Source: Glebionis coronaria (Eukaryota; Streptophyta; Magnoliopsida; Asterales; Asteraceae). Taken from it: a stretch of 64,000 nucleotides of DNA. The notes beneath the pieces were generated by a model, which worked only from the letters and a program-made list of their open reading frames with translations, was not told the DNA's origin and ran no database searches. The DNA lies in contig CM046875.1 of assembly GCA_025667525.1 (NCBI GenBank), positions 202,034,125 to 202,098,124 on the forward strand, read 5' to 3'. The position numbers and the translations under genes are program-made. The first letter of the stretch is position 1, and each line of letters starts with the position of its first letter. Positions 24,584-36,028 of the stretch are shown here, piece after piece.

Positions 24584-25305
24584 AGGAAGTGTGTCGTGAT
24601 TAATTTGTCTTGTAGTTTTTAATATTAACCATAAATAGTATTTGTATTAGTAGAAATCTACTAATACGTATTATCGGTTTTTTGGTTTTTCTTATGAAAT
24701 TATTATTACTATATTGTATTAAGTATCACAATAAATACAAAATATCTCCAAAAGTGTGAAAACACAACCTTAATTGGGATTTGATCTCCTAATTATTGTA
24801 TTCGAATCTCAAACAAAAAGAAAAAAGAAAAAATAGATAAACACTTTCGTGAAGCTCGATTTTGAAAAATACAAACTATAAGGTGGGTACAAGGCGGGTA
24901 TTATAAAATATACCCAATAGAAAAATGCTCTTAAGTGCTTCGCGCCGCCTCGTTTCCCCGCTTGCTTGTGAGTATTTTGAGATTGAAGGCTAATCGAGGG
25001 TTTGGCCGCCCAAAGTATTATTACGTATAATATATTTGCTTAGTTTTCTTTGTGATTAAACCCTCTTGAACAATTTGGTTTTCACCAAAGTTCTAAAGTC
25101 ATTCGAAGGCGTTCACTCCACGTGATCGTTTTCATTCCTTTGAGGCTTCTTTAATCAAGAGTTTGATTCGAGGAGAGATTTGGTAGATTGTTGTCTACGA
25201 AGATACACCAAAATCCAAAAAAATTAAAAACAATCAAAAACACAAAAAAATTGAAAATTCACAAAACACCCAAAAAGAATCTTCTTTGCTCACCTCCCAT
25301 TCTTC
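24584..25305 (+). other. A2 leader
   Basis: Non-coding. It holds the GC-rich block 24931-25015 that A1 shares almost unchanged, a candidate RNA packaging or dimerisation signal by position. Confidence 0.6.
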
Positions 25306-26821
25306 GTGGAGTTTATGATCACTCGTAATCAAGCAAAACGAGCTCGTAAACGTCTTCAAAAGCAAGCCAATCAAGAGACGTTGATTGAAGAACAACCTCC
25401 AATTGTTGAACCTATTGTAGAACAAGAAGTCGTCATGGCGAATCGTACTATGATGGAGTTGCTACAAGCACCCACCGAGGGTTTTGGAGAGGCCATTGTG
25501 ATTCCCGCTATCCTTGCGGAGAATTTCGAGATTAAGACGGGTTTAATGTCAATGTTGCAAGCAAATAAGTTTAGAGGTCATGAGAAAGACAACCCGCATT
25601 ATCACATTAGGAATTTTAATCGTCTCACCGCTACTAGCAAGTTTAAGGATGTTCCACATGACGCCATTAAGATGATGTTGTTTCCATACTCGTTAGATGG
25701 ACCCGCTAAAATTTGGCTTGAGAAAGAACCGCCAAATTCGATTTTGACATGGGGTGATCTCGTTTCTATGTTTGTGAACAAATTTTTTCCGCCATCTAAA
25801 ACAACCCATTTGAAAAATGAGATTTCAAGATTTGTTCAAAGAAATAATGAAAGTTTTTCAATGGCATGGAAACGCTTTAAAGAAATGTTACATGAATGTC
25901 CACACCATGATTTTTCGGAATTGCATCAAATTGATACTTTTTATAATGGGCTTAATGATCATGAACGAGATTACTTGAATGCCGCCGCGGGTGGTAATTT
26001 TTGTGCAAAACGACCGATGAGGCTTTAAAGATTATCGAAATAGATCTAAGGTTTATAGCCCTCGTAACACACCAAGTGTTGCCAATTTGGGTTCGTCATC
26101 ATCGTCATCGTCTCGTAGCATTAATGCCTTACATGATGAAGCTAATGAGGAGAATCGGTTTTTTGATAGATTTGCTAATCTTATGACTCATTGGAAAGCT
26201 CAAGACGCTTCAAATTCCGCTTCGGTTAAAGCGGTTGCTAAGAGTTGTTTGTCTTGTGGTGGAGCTCATGATCTTTCCGAGTGCATTACCGCGGATGGTA
26301 ACACTTCGAGTGCTTACGTAGCAACGGGAACTTACAACCAAAACGGCCAAGGTTCCCGCCCAAATCAAGCTCCACCAAATCAAAATGCTAATAACTATTG
26401 AAACAACAACCAAGGTGGTAATTATCAAGGCAATTCACGTAACTACAACAAAGGGAATTATCAAAGTGGGAATGGACAAGTCACTAATCAAAACCAAAAC
26501 CGTGATTTTCAAAACACTACACAAGGTTTTCAAAATGCTCACACTAAAAATCTTCAAGGAGAATTTTTGGATTATGCTAAAGCAAATGATGCTAAATTTG
26601 ATAACATGCAATGTGAGATGATTAGCTTAAGATCCGAGTTGAAAAACGAGCTTAAAAACGAACTTGCTAATGAACTTAAAACACATGCAAATAAAATGGA
26701 AGGAAATGATCAACGTCTTCAACAAAATCAACAAAAGATGGAACAAGGACAACATGAGATTAAGCAAGAATTGTTAAAAGCGGATGCTAGGCAATCAAAA
26801 TTTGAAGACCGAATGGCATAA
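25306..26821 (+). pseudogene. gag: A2 gag remnant
   Basis: Athila gag starts near the ITRNQAKRARKR basic N-terminus. The gag domain (FPYSLDGPAKIWLEKEP, FFPPSKTTHLKNEIS) is open to about 26010. There the frame changes by -1, as in A1. A further 1-bp loss near 26040 shifts it again. The rest is readable: SCLSCGGAHDLSEC, an Asn/Gln-rich segment and a coiled coil (ELKNELKNELANELKTH). Stops lie at 26399-26401 and 26819-26821. Gag would coat the genomic RNA in cytoplasmic particles; this copy cannot make it intact. Confidence 0.85.
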
Positions 26822-29629
26822 ATGTTTGAAGCAATCATGTGTAAACCCTCTTCCTCGGGTGGTCTTCCTAGTGATACCATTGCAAACCCGAAGGGAGAAA
26901 TGAAGGTTATTACTACACGAAGTGGAAAAACTTTCAAGGAACCAATCTCTCTTCCAAGTACTTCTACGGAGAAGGAAATCGAGAAAGAACCCGAGGTGAT
27001 GGTCGAAAAGGAGCACATTACAATCCCACGAAGTACCGCTCAAACCACACCTACGGTTGAACCAATACCAATTGTAGAACCCGAGATTCCAAGACCGTTG
27101 CCTAGTGTCCAACCCACATCACCCTTACCTTACCCTTCGAGACGAAACAAAGAGAAATTGCAAGAACGTAACAAACAACAAATCGAGCTTTTTATAAAAA
27201 TGTTTCAACAAGTGCATTTTGATGTGAGTTTAGCCGACGCGTTGTTGTATATGTCTCGTTTCACTTCTACTTTTAAAAGTATGATGAGCGATAAGGAAAA
27301 TCTTTCAAAGCTTGCTAATTATTCTTCGGTTTATCTTAACCGCATACTGGAAAAAGTTGGTGACCCCGGAAAGTTTCTCATTCCTTGTGACATACAAGAT
27401 ATGAAAGAATGCCTTGCCTTGGCCGATCTTGGTGTGAGCATTAATTTGATGCCATTTTCCATTTGGAAATCGCTTTCGCTTCCGGCTCTTATTCCTTCGA
27501 ACATGTCTATCGAGATAGCCGATCATTCTACGATTTTATCATGTGGAGTAGCCGAAGATGTTTTCGTGAAAGTGGGGAAGTTCTACTATCCCGTTGATTT
27601 TATAGTAGTTGACATCCCCGCGGATCCTCAAGTTCCTCTAATTTTAGGTCATTCATTTTTAGACACCTCGAGATCGCTCATCGACGTTCATGCAAGAACT
27701 ATCACTTTGAGATTCAACGAAGAGGAACTTGTTATAAACGCTACTCAAAACTCAAAACCTTCTCATGTTTATGCAATCGCTACCATCAATCACATTGACA
27801 TAGTTGATGTGGTTTGCGATGAGTTTTCACAAGAAGTGTTAGGTTTTCCCGATAGCTCGTCAAGTGGCAATCCCACTATTTTGGATCCGATTCTTGCTAA
27901 TTCCACACCAAATCACACTCCATTCCAAGGAGGCGATTTTACTTCAAATGAAATCGACAATGAAGATGAGGTGTTGATTAGTGATGATACTTCTATTCCA
28001 CCATTTCTTCCGTCGATGGAAGTTATAAGTGTTGACCCAAAATCTTCAATCGAGGAACCACCTATCCTTGAATTGAAAGATCTTCCTTCTCACCTTGAAT
28101 ACGCATTCTTGGAAGGTGATGACAAGTTGTCGGTTATTATTGCAATAGGTCTTGCTAATAATGAAAAAACCGAGCTCTTGAAAGCTCTTAAAGCTCATAA
28201 AGGGGCAATTGCGTGGAAAATTTCCGACATTAAGGGTATTGACCCAAAATTTTGTACTCACAAGATTTTAATGGAGGAGGACTACAAACCCGCAATTCAA
28301 AGTCAAAGAAGGGTGAATCCAAAAATTCACGATGTCATTAAAAAGGAAGTGTTAAAACTCCTTGACGCGGGAATGATTTATCCTATCTCCGATAGCCCAT
28401 GGGTGAGCCCAATCCATTGTGTCCCTAAAAAGGGAGGAATGACCGTTGTGCCTAATGAAAACAACGAGTTAATTCCCACTCGTGTTGTGACCGGTTGGAG
28501 GGTGTGTATTGACTATCGAAAGTTAAATGACGCCACTCGTAAAGACCACTTTCCTTTGCCCTTCATGGATCAAATGTTAGAGCGACTCGCAAGAAATGAA
28601 TTCTATTGATTTTTAGATGGTTTTTCCGGTTACTTTCAAACCCCTATCGACCCTCGTGATCAAGAGAAGACTACGTTTACGTGTCCTTATGGAACGTTTG
28701 CTTATCGTAGGATGCCTTTCGGACTTTGTAATGCACCGGGTACGTTTCAACGGTGTATGATGGCAATTTTTCACGATATGATCGAGAAGTCGATGGAAGT
28801 GTTTATGGATGACTTTTTGGTGTTTGGCAATTCGTTCACGTCGTGTTTATCTAATCTCGAGCAAATGTTAAAATGTTGTGAAGAAACCAATATTGTGCTT
28901 AGTTGGGAAAAATGTCATTTTATGTGTAAACAAGGAATCGTCTTAGGACATAAGGTCTCGAAAGCGGGGATTGAGGTCGATAAAGCTAAGGTAGACGTCA
29001 TCGCCAAGTTACCTCAACCCAAAACCGTTAAGGGAGTTAGGAGTTTCCTAGGCCACGTGGGCTTTTATCGTCGTTTCATCAAAGACTTTTCGAAAATCTC
29101 TCGACCTATGACACACCTTCTCGAGAAGGATGCTCCTTTTAATTTCAATGAGGATTGTATTAGAGCTTTCGAAACTCTCAAAATGAAACTTACCGAAGCT
29201 CCCATTCTTGTTGCTCCTAATTGGGAATTACCCTTTGAAATCATGTGTGATGCAAGTGATTATGCTATAGGGGCCGTCTTAGGGCAAAACTATGAAAAGC
29301 ATTTCCGTTCTATCCATTATGCTAGTAAGACGATGACCGAGGCTCAATTAAAGTACACCACAACGGAAAATGAATTCCTTGCCGTGGTCTATGCTTTTGA
29401 GAAATTCCGACCTTATCTCATCTTAACTAAAAGCATCGTGTATACCGACCATTCGGCTATCAAGTATCTCTTAGCTAAGCAAGATGCTAAGCCGAGATTG
29501 CTTCGTTGGATGCTCCTCCTCCAAGAATTTGATGTCACCGTGCTTGAAAAAAAAGGAGCCGAGAATCTAGCGGCCGATCATCTCTCTCGTCTAGAAGATC
29601 CTCACAAAGATGTTTTCGAGAACAAGTAA
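26822..29629 (+). pseudogene. pol: A2 protease, reverse transcriptase and RNase H
   Basis: The protease has LADLGVSINLMP (the usual DLGAS is DLGVS here) and VPLILGHSFLDTSRSLIDVHA. An acidic spacer with SSIEEPPILELKDLP follows. RT starts at AIAWKISDIKGI, with WVSPIHCVPKKGG and RVCIDYRKLND. An in-frame UGA lies at 28607-28609. After it come [26 protein letters not shown] and the catalytic [10 protein letters not shown]. RNase H follows with [36 protein letters not shown] and [10 protein letters not shown]. The domain order is Gypsy (integrase last). Athila assignment rests on the DFLVFG box, the primer site and the lack of a chromodomain. Confidence 0.9.
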
Positions 29630-30975
29630 ATCACCGAAACATTTCCTCTCGAGACTCTCGGTGTAGTGAATTCTAAAGACACCACCCCATGGTTTGCCGA
29701 CATTGCAAATTACCATGCGGGCAATTTCATAATCAAGGGTATGACAACACAACAAAAGCGAAAATTCTTTCGTGACGTCAAATTCTATTTTTGGGACGAC
29801 CCTTATCTCTTTCGGTTTTGTGCGGATCAACTCGTTCGACGTTGTGTTTTTGGTGCCGAAGCTTCTAATATCCTTAGAGCTTGTCACGAGGGACCCACGG
29901 GTGGTCACCACGGTGCTAATCTCACGGCTAAGAAAGTGTTCGATGCCGGCTTCTTTTGGCCTTCTATCTATCGTGATGCACACGCACTTGTGAAGTCGTG
30001 TGATTCGTGCCAACGTCAAGGAAAATCGTCTCAACGTAATGAAATGTCGCAAAACATAATTCAAGTGTGTGAGATTTTCGACATATGGGGAATAGACTTT
30101 ATGGGGTCGTTCCTATCGTCTCATGGTAACAAGTATATCCTCGTCGCGGTGGACTACCTTTCTAAGTGGGTGGAAGCTAAGGCTTTACCTACTAATGATG
30201 CTCGTGTGGCAGTGAAGTTTTTGAAGCAACTATTCTCTCGGTTCGGAACCTCTCGTGCTATTATAAGCGATCGTGGAACCCATTTTTGTAATGACCAATT
30301 CGAGAAGGTCTTAAAGAAATATGGAGTTACTCATCGTCTTTCTACGGATTATCACCCGCAAACGAGTGGGCAAGTCGAGGTTTCGAACCGAGCTTTGAAG
30401 AGGATTTTAGAGAGGTCAATTGGAGAAAACCGAGCTTCATGGTCCGACAAACTCGATGACTCTTTATGGGCCTTTAGGACCGCTTATAAGACACCTATCG
30501 GTTGCACTCCTTATAAGTTAATCTATGGGAAGAATTGTCATTTGCCCATTGAATTGGAGCACAAGGCATATTGGGCCTTATGCATGCAAACTTTGACTTG
30601 AAGACCGCGGGAGATCACCGGAAAATACAATTGAATGAATTGGATGAATTAAGAGACAATGCTTATGAAAATTCATTAATTTTCAAAGAAAAGACTAAAA
30701 AGTTTCATGATGCAAAGATTAAAAACCGGGTTTTTAACGTTGGTGATCAAGTGTTACTTTTTAACTCTCGACTTAAGATATTTTCTGGAAAATTGAAATC
30801 TCGTTGGTCGGGTCCTTTCACCGTTACACAAGTGTTTCCTTATGGGACCATCGAGCTAGCTCAAGATGATGGTCCTAAATTCAAGGTGAATGGACATAGG
30901 CTTAAGCACTACTTTGGTGGGGAAATTCCTTCAATGGTTGACCTCGACCAAGTCACCTTCCCCAATGATAATTAG
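29630..30975 (+). pseudogene. A2 integrase
   Basis: After a stop at 29627-29629, the frame continues with [15 protein letters not shown]. Next come the zinc region ([19 protein letters not shown]...[10 protein letters not shown]), the core ([37 protein letters not shown]) and [17 protein letters not shown] stop and frameshift occur at about 30570-30601. The C-terminal region (DQVLLFNSRLKIFSGKLKSRW) is intact in the next frame and ends at 30975. All three acidic catalytic positions (D, D, E) are present. No chromodomain follows. Confidence 0.9.
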
Positions 30976-31369
30976 CATTGAGGGGATCGAGTCGAGCTCA
31001 TGACTCGGTAATCAAAAACGAGGTGCCTCGTGGGGGAGATCCCATGCTTATCCTTTTATGCTTGCTAACCACTAATAAGGGGACTTGTACCCTTCAAACT
31101 CGTTGTCTCGTGGTTTTTTGTGATTGTGTTATCTAGATCATCATCATCATCTACGATTGAAGACTCTCATGTTCGTTTACGTGAGCCTCCATCGTTTGCT
31201 TGAAGAAGTTTTTCACGAATCCATTGACATATCCTTTAATGTTCTAACAATTATCTTTTAGCATACTTAATAAACGGTTGTAGATATATTGTTGATCACC
31301 CATTCCATGCTAGATCCTAAGCATTCGATTCTTCGTCTCTAGTATGGGGGTGCTCCACCTTTAGACTTG

Positions 31370-31389
31370 AAACATTGAGGACAATGTTT
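31370..31389 (+). other. stem-loop AAACATTG-AGGA-CAATGTTT (A2)
   Basis: Perfect 8-bp arms flank an AGGA loop. AGTATGGGGGTG tracts lie on both sides (31341-31352 and 31396-31407). A3 has the identical 20 bases with G-tracts on both sides. Confidence 0.75.
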
Positions 31390-31612
31390 ACTTTTAGTAT
31401 GGGGGTGAATAGGTACTTGCTTTGCTACGCCCTCACGCTTTCCAACTTTCAATGTTTTGTTGCTAATAAGGCTAAAATGGGCCAATTTTAAAAATTTTCT
31501 TAGTTTTCATAAGTGTTTTTGAGACACGAATGTATATTTTCCGATGGGTAGAATAAGAGCTAATTTTTGACTTGATGGGCATTGGAGCCATTTACATTCC
31601 TTACCCCGCTCA

Positions 31613-31741
31613 ATTCAAGTTTTGCTAGACTTTTATATAGGGAGCTTTAAAACGCGAAAGTCTTAACTCATTCGGGTTAAGAACAAGAACTTTTCGCAAG
31701 TTCCTATAATTGATCCTAGAAAGTCACTTATCAAGGGAACT
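31613..31741 (+). other. conserved non-coding block shared by A2 and A3
   Basis: About 130 bp from TTCAAGTTTTGCTAG to TATCAAGGGAACT match A3 54808-54934 (reverse strand) at roughly 90% by eye. No reading frame is shared. Confidence 0.75.
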
Positions 31742-31747
31742 ATAAAA

Positions 31748-31752
31748 TGCAT
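31748..31752. repeat. target-site duplication TGCAT of G1
   Basis: The five bases before the left G1 LTR recur directly after the right LTR at 63986-63990. Confidence 0.9.
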
Positions 31753-34232
31753 TGTGACATCCGTCAAATTTTTTCATATTTATTTCTTCATATAGTGATT
31801 TAACGTGAGCTTTGAACCTTGTGGATTTAACGAATTGAGAAGTTATATCATATTTATGAAGTACCCAAATTGTTTACCAATGTGGTGTCGATGTAAGTAT
31901 ATTGTTTGTTTTGCTTTGCGGACAAAGCCCCCTTTAGGGAGAGCGAATGTAACAACTCGAGTTTTCGCGTCTATTATATTATGATAGAAACGTGTGCGTT
32001 ATTAAACGTTTTATGTAATAACCATTGCGCCGGTTAGGGTTGTTTGCTGAATCCCTCGAGAATACGCGTATCCATCTTTGTTTAAGTTGTGTGTCGAGAT
32101 TTTATCATGTTGTTCTTGTTATGTTTTCGCAATTAAAACTATGACATTTGATAAACCCTACTGGGCCGAATGATACAATTTATACAAAAATCAAATTGGT
32201 AACTTTTATTTAGATTTTCCAAAACTTGGTCAACACTAGTCAAACATTCAAACCTGGAAACTATATTCTTTGTTTATACAACCCACTACCCACAAGAATC
32301 CAGCACACATGCCTAGTTTACCCAAAATGGGTACATCACAAGACCTCCATTTCCAGATATGGACTAACCCTAAGCAAGTATTACAAGGTTAAATACTATC
32401 CCAATTTGTTCACTGTCCAAACACAACACAAAACACATCCACAGTCCAAATATTACAAGTTGTTCCTGCTGAGCAGTTTTAATTACAAATTCTGGGTAAA
32501 AAGTATAGAGAGTAGTGTCAAGGCATTGAACCAGCCGAGCCATCCTTTTCTCGTCCGAACCCACAAGCCGAAACAAAATCCTTATTGTGAGTCTTTTAAC
32601 CACCTCCTTTTATTTTCTGCATACGTCTTAGTTGTGCTCGTCAATCGTAAACTAACCTGCGAAAATAAAACAAATTGATTAGTCTTTTTTTTAAAACTGT
32701 TCGGTTTAAGCAAAAAATATAATGATATAGGAGAATACTATCAACTTGGACTTTGACCCACAAACCGCAACCCCATATTGTTTCTGCCGTGACCATACCG
32801 AGACCTCTTTTACATTTTTTTCTTTGTTGCTATTTGGTATAATATTATCAGGAACTAGTAATAATAACTGTAGACAACAACATCACTCGAATGATTATAT
32901 TCCTGCAGAAACTCTAATTACTCAAAAAATAACCATAATATAAAATTTACACAATTCTTTTTACAGAAACATTACTTAACCATCATTAAACCCGCGGGTA
33001 TAAAAACCCCCAATTATTTCGAAACCCTAATTTTGTAAATCGTTTTTATTTATGAAATTAACACAATTTATTACCCAAAAACATTATTTAATTATAAATA
33101 AACAACCGATTATAAAAACCCCCAAATTTATATAAACCCTAAATTTTAATATATTGATTTAAACTCTAATTAGACCTAATCTAAATACGAATTGACTAGT
33201 TAATTAGATTAAAACCGAAATATTAATTTAAAGTGTAATATTTAGCCCAAAACCCCATTTGTTAAATACCCGAGTTTTAAGTGTCGTGTTTTCCGTAAAC
33301 GAAAAATGTCGTCAAGCACAACTAGGATGTCATGCCCTTTTTCTAAGTATAAATCTAGATGTCGTAACACGGTTCCTATATTCGAATAGGTCGCGGGTAG
33401 CGTAACCGTATTCTCGAGCTACATTCATATTTCCATTATCTTGCTGATTTAACGACGTGAGTTTATAGCCCCACTTTTAACTGCTTTTACTGCTTTTTGG
33501 GGTGAGACATTGCTTGATTTAACGTATGAACACAAGTGCATTTACTGATTTATATACTAGTCTAAGTCCCACTAAAAACCCAGTTGCTTTGGCCCGTGAA
33601 TCGTGAACCATTAATTACTTTGTGTAAGCGCGAATGTTATGGATAGATCTATCGGGGTTGACGCCCCTGTCTGCCTTGGTCCAACAAGGGACAAGCGGGC
33701 ACAGTTTCATTTGAGTCTGAGATAGGATGTCGTGGGTTTAGGCATCCAGTTGGGCTACATTTAAATGATTATACTACCGGTGTTGTTAACGCTTCGGTGT
33801 CACGAGCTTAGACTGTAATAAATGCTTTTATGATGACTTTGTATTTGTTATATTGTCATCACTTTTGGGAAAATCTTGTGGTTCATTAAACACTTCAAAT
33901 TAACCAAACCTATGAACTCACCAACTTTATGTTGACGCTTTAGCAATGTTTTTCTCAGGTATTAAGAAGGAAGATGCTATGTGAGGTCTCATGCATTGCC
34001 GTCATTTCTATTGAAACCAAGATCATTTGTACTATTTGGAAACTATGTTTTGTAACTGTGACCAGTATTATGCTTTCGCACTATGTTGAAACTATTTATT
34101 TTATCAAATACAAGTGATCTATTTTCCGAACGTCTCATTTAGAGGTCGTTCTTTGTAACTGTGTGTGTATGATAATCATGACGTCACCACTCCCTTGTTG
34201 CCATTATACTCTGATATTTTAGGAGTGTGACA
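31753..34232 (+). repeat. G1 5' LTR (2480 bp)
   Basis: TGTGACATCC...GGAGTGTGACA with TG/CA ends. A TATA box (TATAAAAA) lies at 32999-33006, and a second TATAAAAA-like site near 33113. The open frame 32226-32678 recurs in the 3' LTR and looks like chance. No gene is evident. Confidence 0.95.
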
Positions 34233-34235
34233 GAT

Positions 34236-34249
34236 TGGTATCAAAGACA
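34236..34249 (+). other. primer binding site, Met-type (G1)
   Basis: TGGTATCAAAGACA begins three bases after the LTR. It matches the initiator-Met site in its first eight bases, then differs. Confidence 0.7.
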
Positions 34250-34564
34250 TGGTTATAGAGAACTAGGTTGCATTTAGTAACTCTAGACTATAACTGTTAT
34301 GTGTTTAATCGATTATCATACAGATTGTAAGTATTAAGTATATATATATACATGGATATATATATAAGTAATAAATGGGATACATGTGATTTAACAATTA
34401 CGAGGTATATTTACATGGGGTACATGTGCAACAACAAAATCTGAATTATGTTATATAGGATACATGTGGTTTGAACAATGATTGCTATATTTTATGTCGA
34501 TGTCCCTTTCACGGACTAATTATATGACATATTTACACACATATATTCTGTTTATGTTATAGTG
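34250..34564 (+). other. G1 leader
   Basis: AT-rich, with repeated TACATG(T/G)G units. No ORF or structured element is recognised. Confidence 0.5.
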
Positions 34565-35766
34565 ATGTCTTCCTCTGATGATTCCACGTCTACAGGAGCA
34601 TACTACAACCGCAGTTCACAGTCGACTATCAGTTCATCGGTAGGATTACCTAGAGGATCACCATCAGGATATCCGTGGTACCGGATGACTTCAGATAATG
34701 AGACTGAGAGAGAGACTGAGGAGGTTTACCGTTCACCGATCCATATCCCTGATGCATCAGCAGATGACGTACTTAGCCTAGAAGGCGGAGGAGAGGATGA
34801 CCTAGCCGCTGACGTGGTGCAGTCACCAGGACAGGCATCAGTCACTAGGAGTGAGTCGTTGGAGGATACAGAGGATGATGATATGGAGTTCACCGATGGA
34901 GAAGGTGAACCCATGGAGGTCACAGACACTGAGGACCCCCTGCTACATATGCTGCTACTCCTGAGGTTTCCATCGCACACATCTCCTCGTCTTCGTCTGA
35001 AGACGAAGGGGAAAGGACAGACATCCCTACTCCAGCACCTGGTACTCTGCCTTTCTACTATGTTAGGCGACGTCTTTGGGGGAGAGCCGCCCGACCACCA
35101 CCTTCACCTTACCGACCCCTCATACCCTTCTCTGCCACTGACAGGCATGCAGCCCGCACACCTGCCAGTCCTGCCCCAGAGGCGTCACTACCACCACCAC
35201 CACCAGAGACTGTACCTACTGTGTATCAGGAGATGCTTGCCGATGTTGGCATCTCTACTGGGCCGAGAGCTGCGACTCCTCTTCCTAGAAGAGCTACCTC
35301 GACAGTTGTGATGCTTGGAGCAGCAGATGGATGTGTGACGGCCCGTTTAAACAGGTTGGAGGATGTTTTGGAGACTTTGGGTGAGGAGTATAATGAGGTG
35401 CAGGATAAGCTAGAGGCGCTGACGAAGAAGAGTCCAGTTGGGGATGAGACAGCATTGACGGTTTGTGTGACCTGTCTACGAGGACAGCTCCATGCTGTTC
35501 TCGACCAGATGGATACCATGCCGAATGCTCGCCTCGAGGAGATCGAGAGCCTGATGTCCCGTTGGGGAGTAGAGCCATTGGTTGAGATAGGTGGACTAGA
35601 GGCACCTGTGGAGGACCCTATTGTTGACTTGGATAGGAGGTTTAGGGCCGCTTGTTATGATACCGATGTCAGACTTAGGGATTCCCAGGCTCGTGAGATC
35701 GTGGTTGAGAGGAGGTTGGCAGAGTTAGAGAGAGAGCTTCACCAGCGCCGTGAGGGCACTAGTTAG
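34565..35766 (+). pseudogene. G1 accessory ORF upstream of gag (one frameshift)
   Basis: The frame starts MSSSDDSTSTGAYYNRS and is Ser/Asp/Glu-rich. A single-base change in the C-run near 34935 moves it to the next frame, which runs through a Pro-rich segment (RPPPSPYRPLIPF, PPPPPETVPT) to a coiled coil (ARLNRLEDVLETLGEEYNEVQDKLEALTKK...VVERRLAELERELHQRR) and stops at 35766. The total is about 400 residues. Chromoviruses generally begin with gag. From memory, Asteraceae Tekay elements often carry such an acidic/Pro-rich plus coiled-coil ORF here. Its function is unknown; the coiled coil suggests self-association. The 262 bp to the gag ATG are AT-rich and empty. Confidence 0.65.
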
Positions 35767-36028
35767 ACTTACCATGTACTATTGACTTATTGTTGTACGA
35801 CCACTAAGCTTTGAGGTTTATCTCAGCAAGTTGGCATTTTTTTTTCTTTATTATGTATGACGAATTATGATGTATTGCAAAACATTCCTATGAATGACAT
35901 TATGTTAGTTGGGTTACAAAAATTATGAGATCATTATATATTGTTTATTATACCATGGAGCATTTCATAATTGTATTGTGCGTGCCATGCATGTTATGAC
36001 TGGCAAAACTCATTGCCCTTTTTAGATT

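Larger units (their letters stand above)
20811..31752 (+). mobile_element. Athila-type Gypsy retrotransposon A2 (interrupted by G1)
   Basis: The order is 5' LTR, tRNA-Asp-like primer site, leader, gag, protease, RT, RNase H, integrase and 3' non-coding region. No chromodomain is seen. G1 interrupts it at 31752, and the sequence resumes for 15 bases at 63986. The 3' LTR is outside the window. Several stops and frameshifts make it non-coding today, but every catalytic domain is recognisable. Confidence 0.9.
30976..31752 (+). other. A2 3' non-coding region
   Basis: No ORF is seen. It starts with a GACTCGG...GGGGGAGATCCCATGC block also found after the A3 ORF. It then holds a stem-loop flanked by G-tracts (31341-31407) and a block conserved with A3 (31613-31741). 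It ends at the G1 target site. An env-like ORF, present in some Athila elements, is not seen in this part. Confidence 0.7.

Noticed and set aside
32226..32678. 150-residue frame, repeated at 61979-62431
   Set aside because: It lies wholly within the G1 LTR pair and the codon pattern is not gene-like. The duplication is the LTR itself.
33600..33800. Possible structured RNA gene in the G1 LTR (GGGGTTGACGCCCC region)
   Set aside because: A short local inverted repeat only. No tRNA or known RNA family pattern, and it is part of both LTRs.
33940..33960. SIRE motif copy (TTGACGCTTTAG) in the G1 LTR
   Set aside because: A single weak match without an array or spacing partners, so treated as chance.
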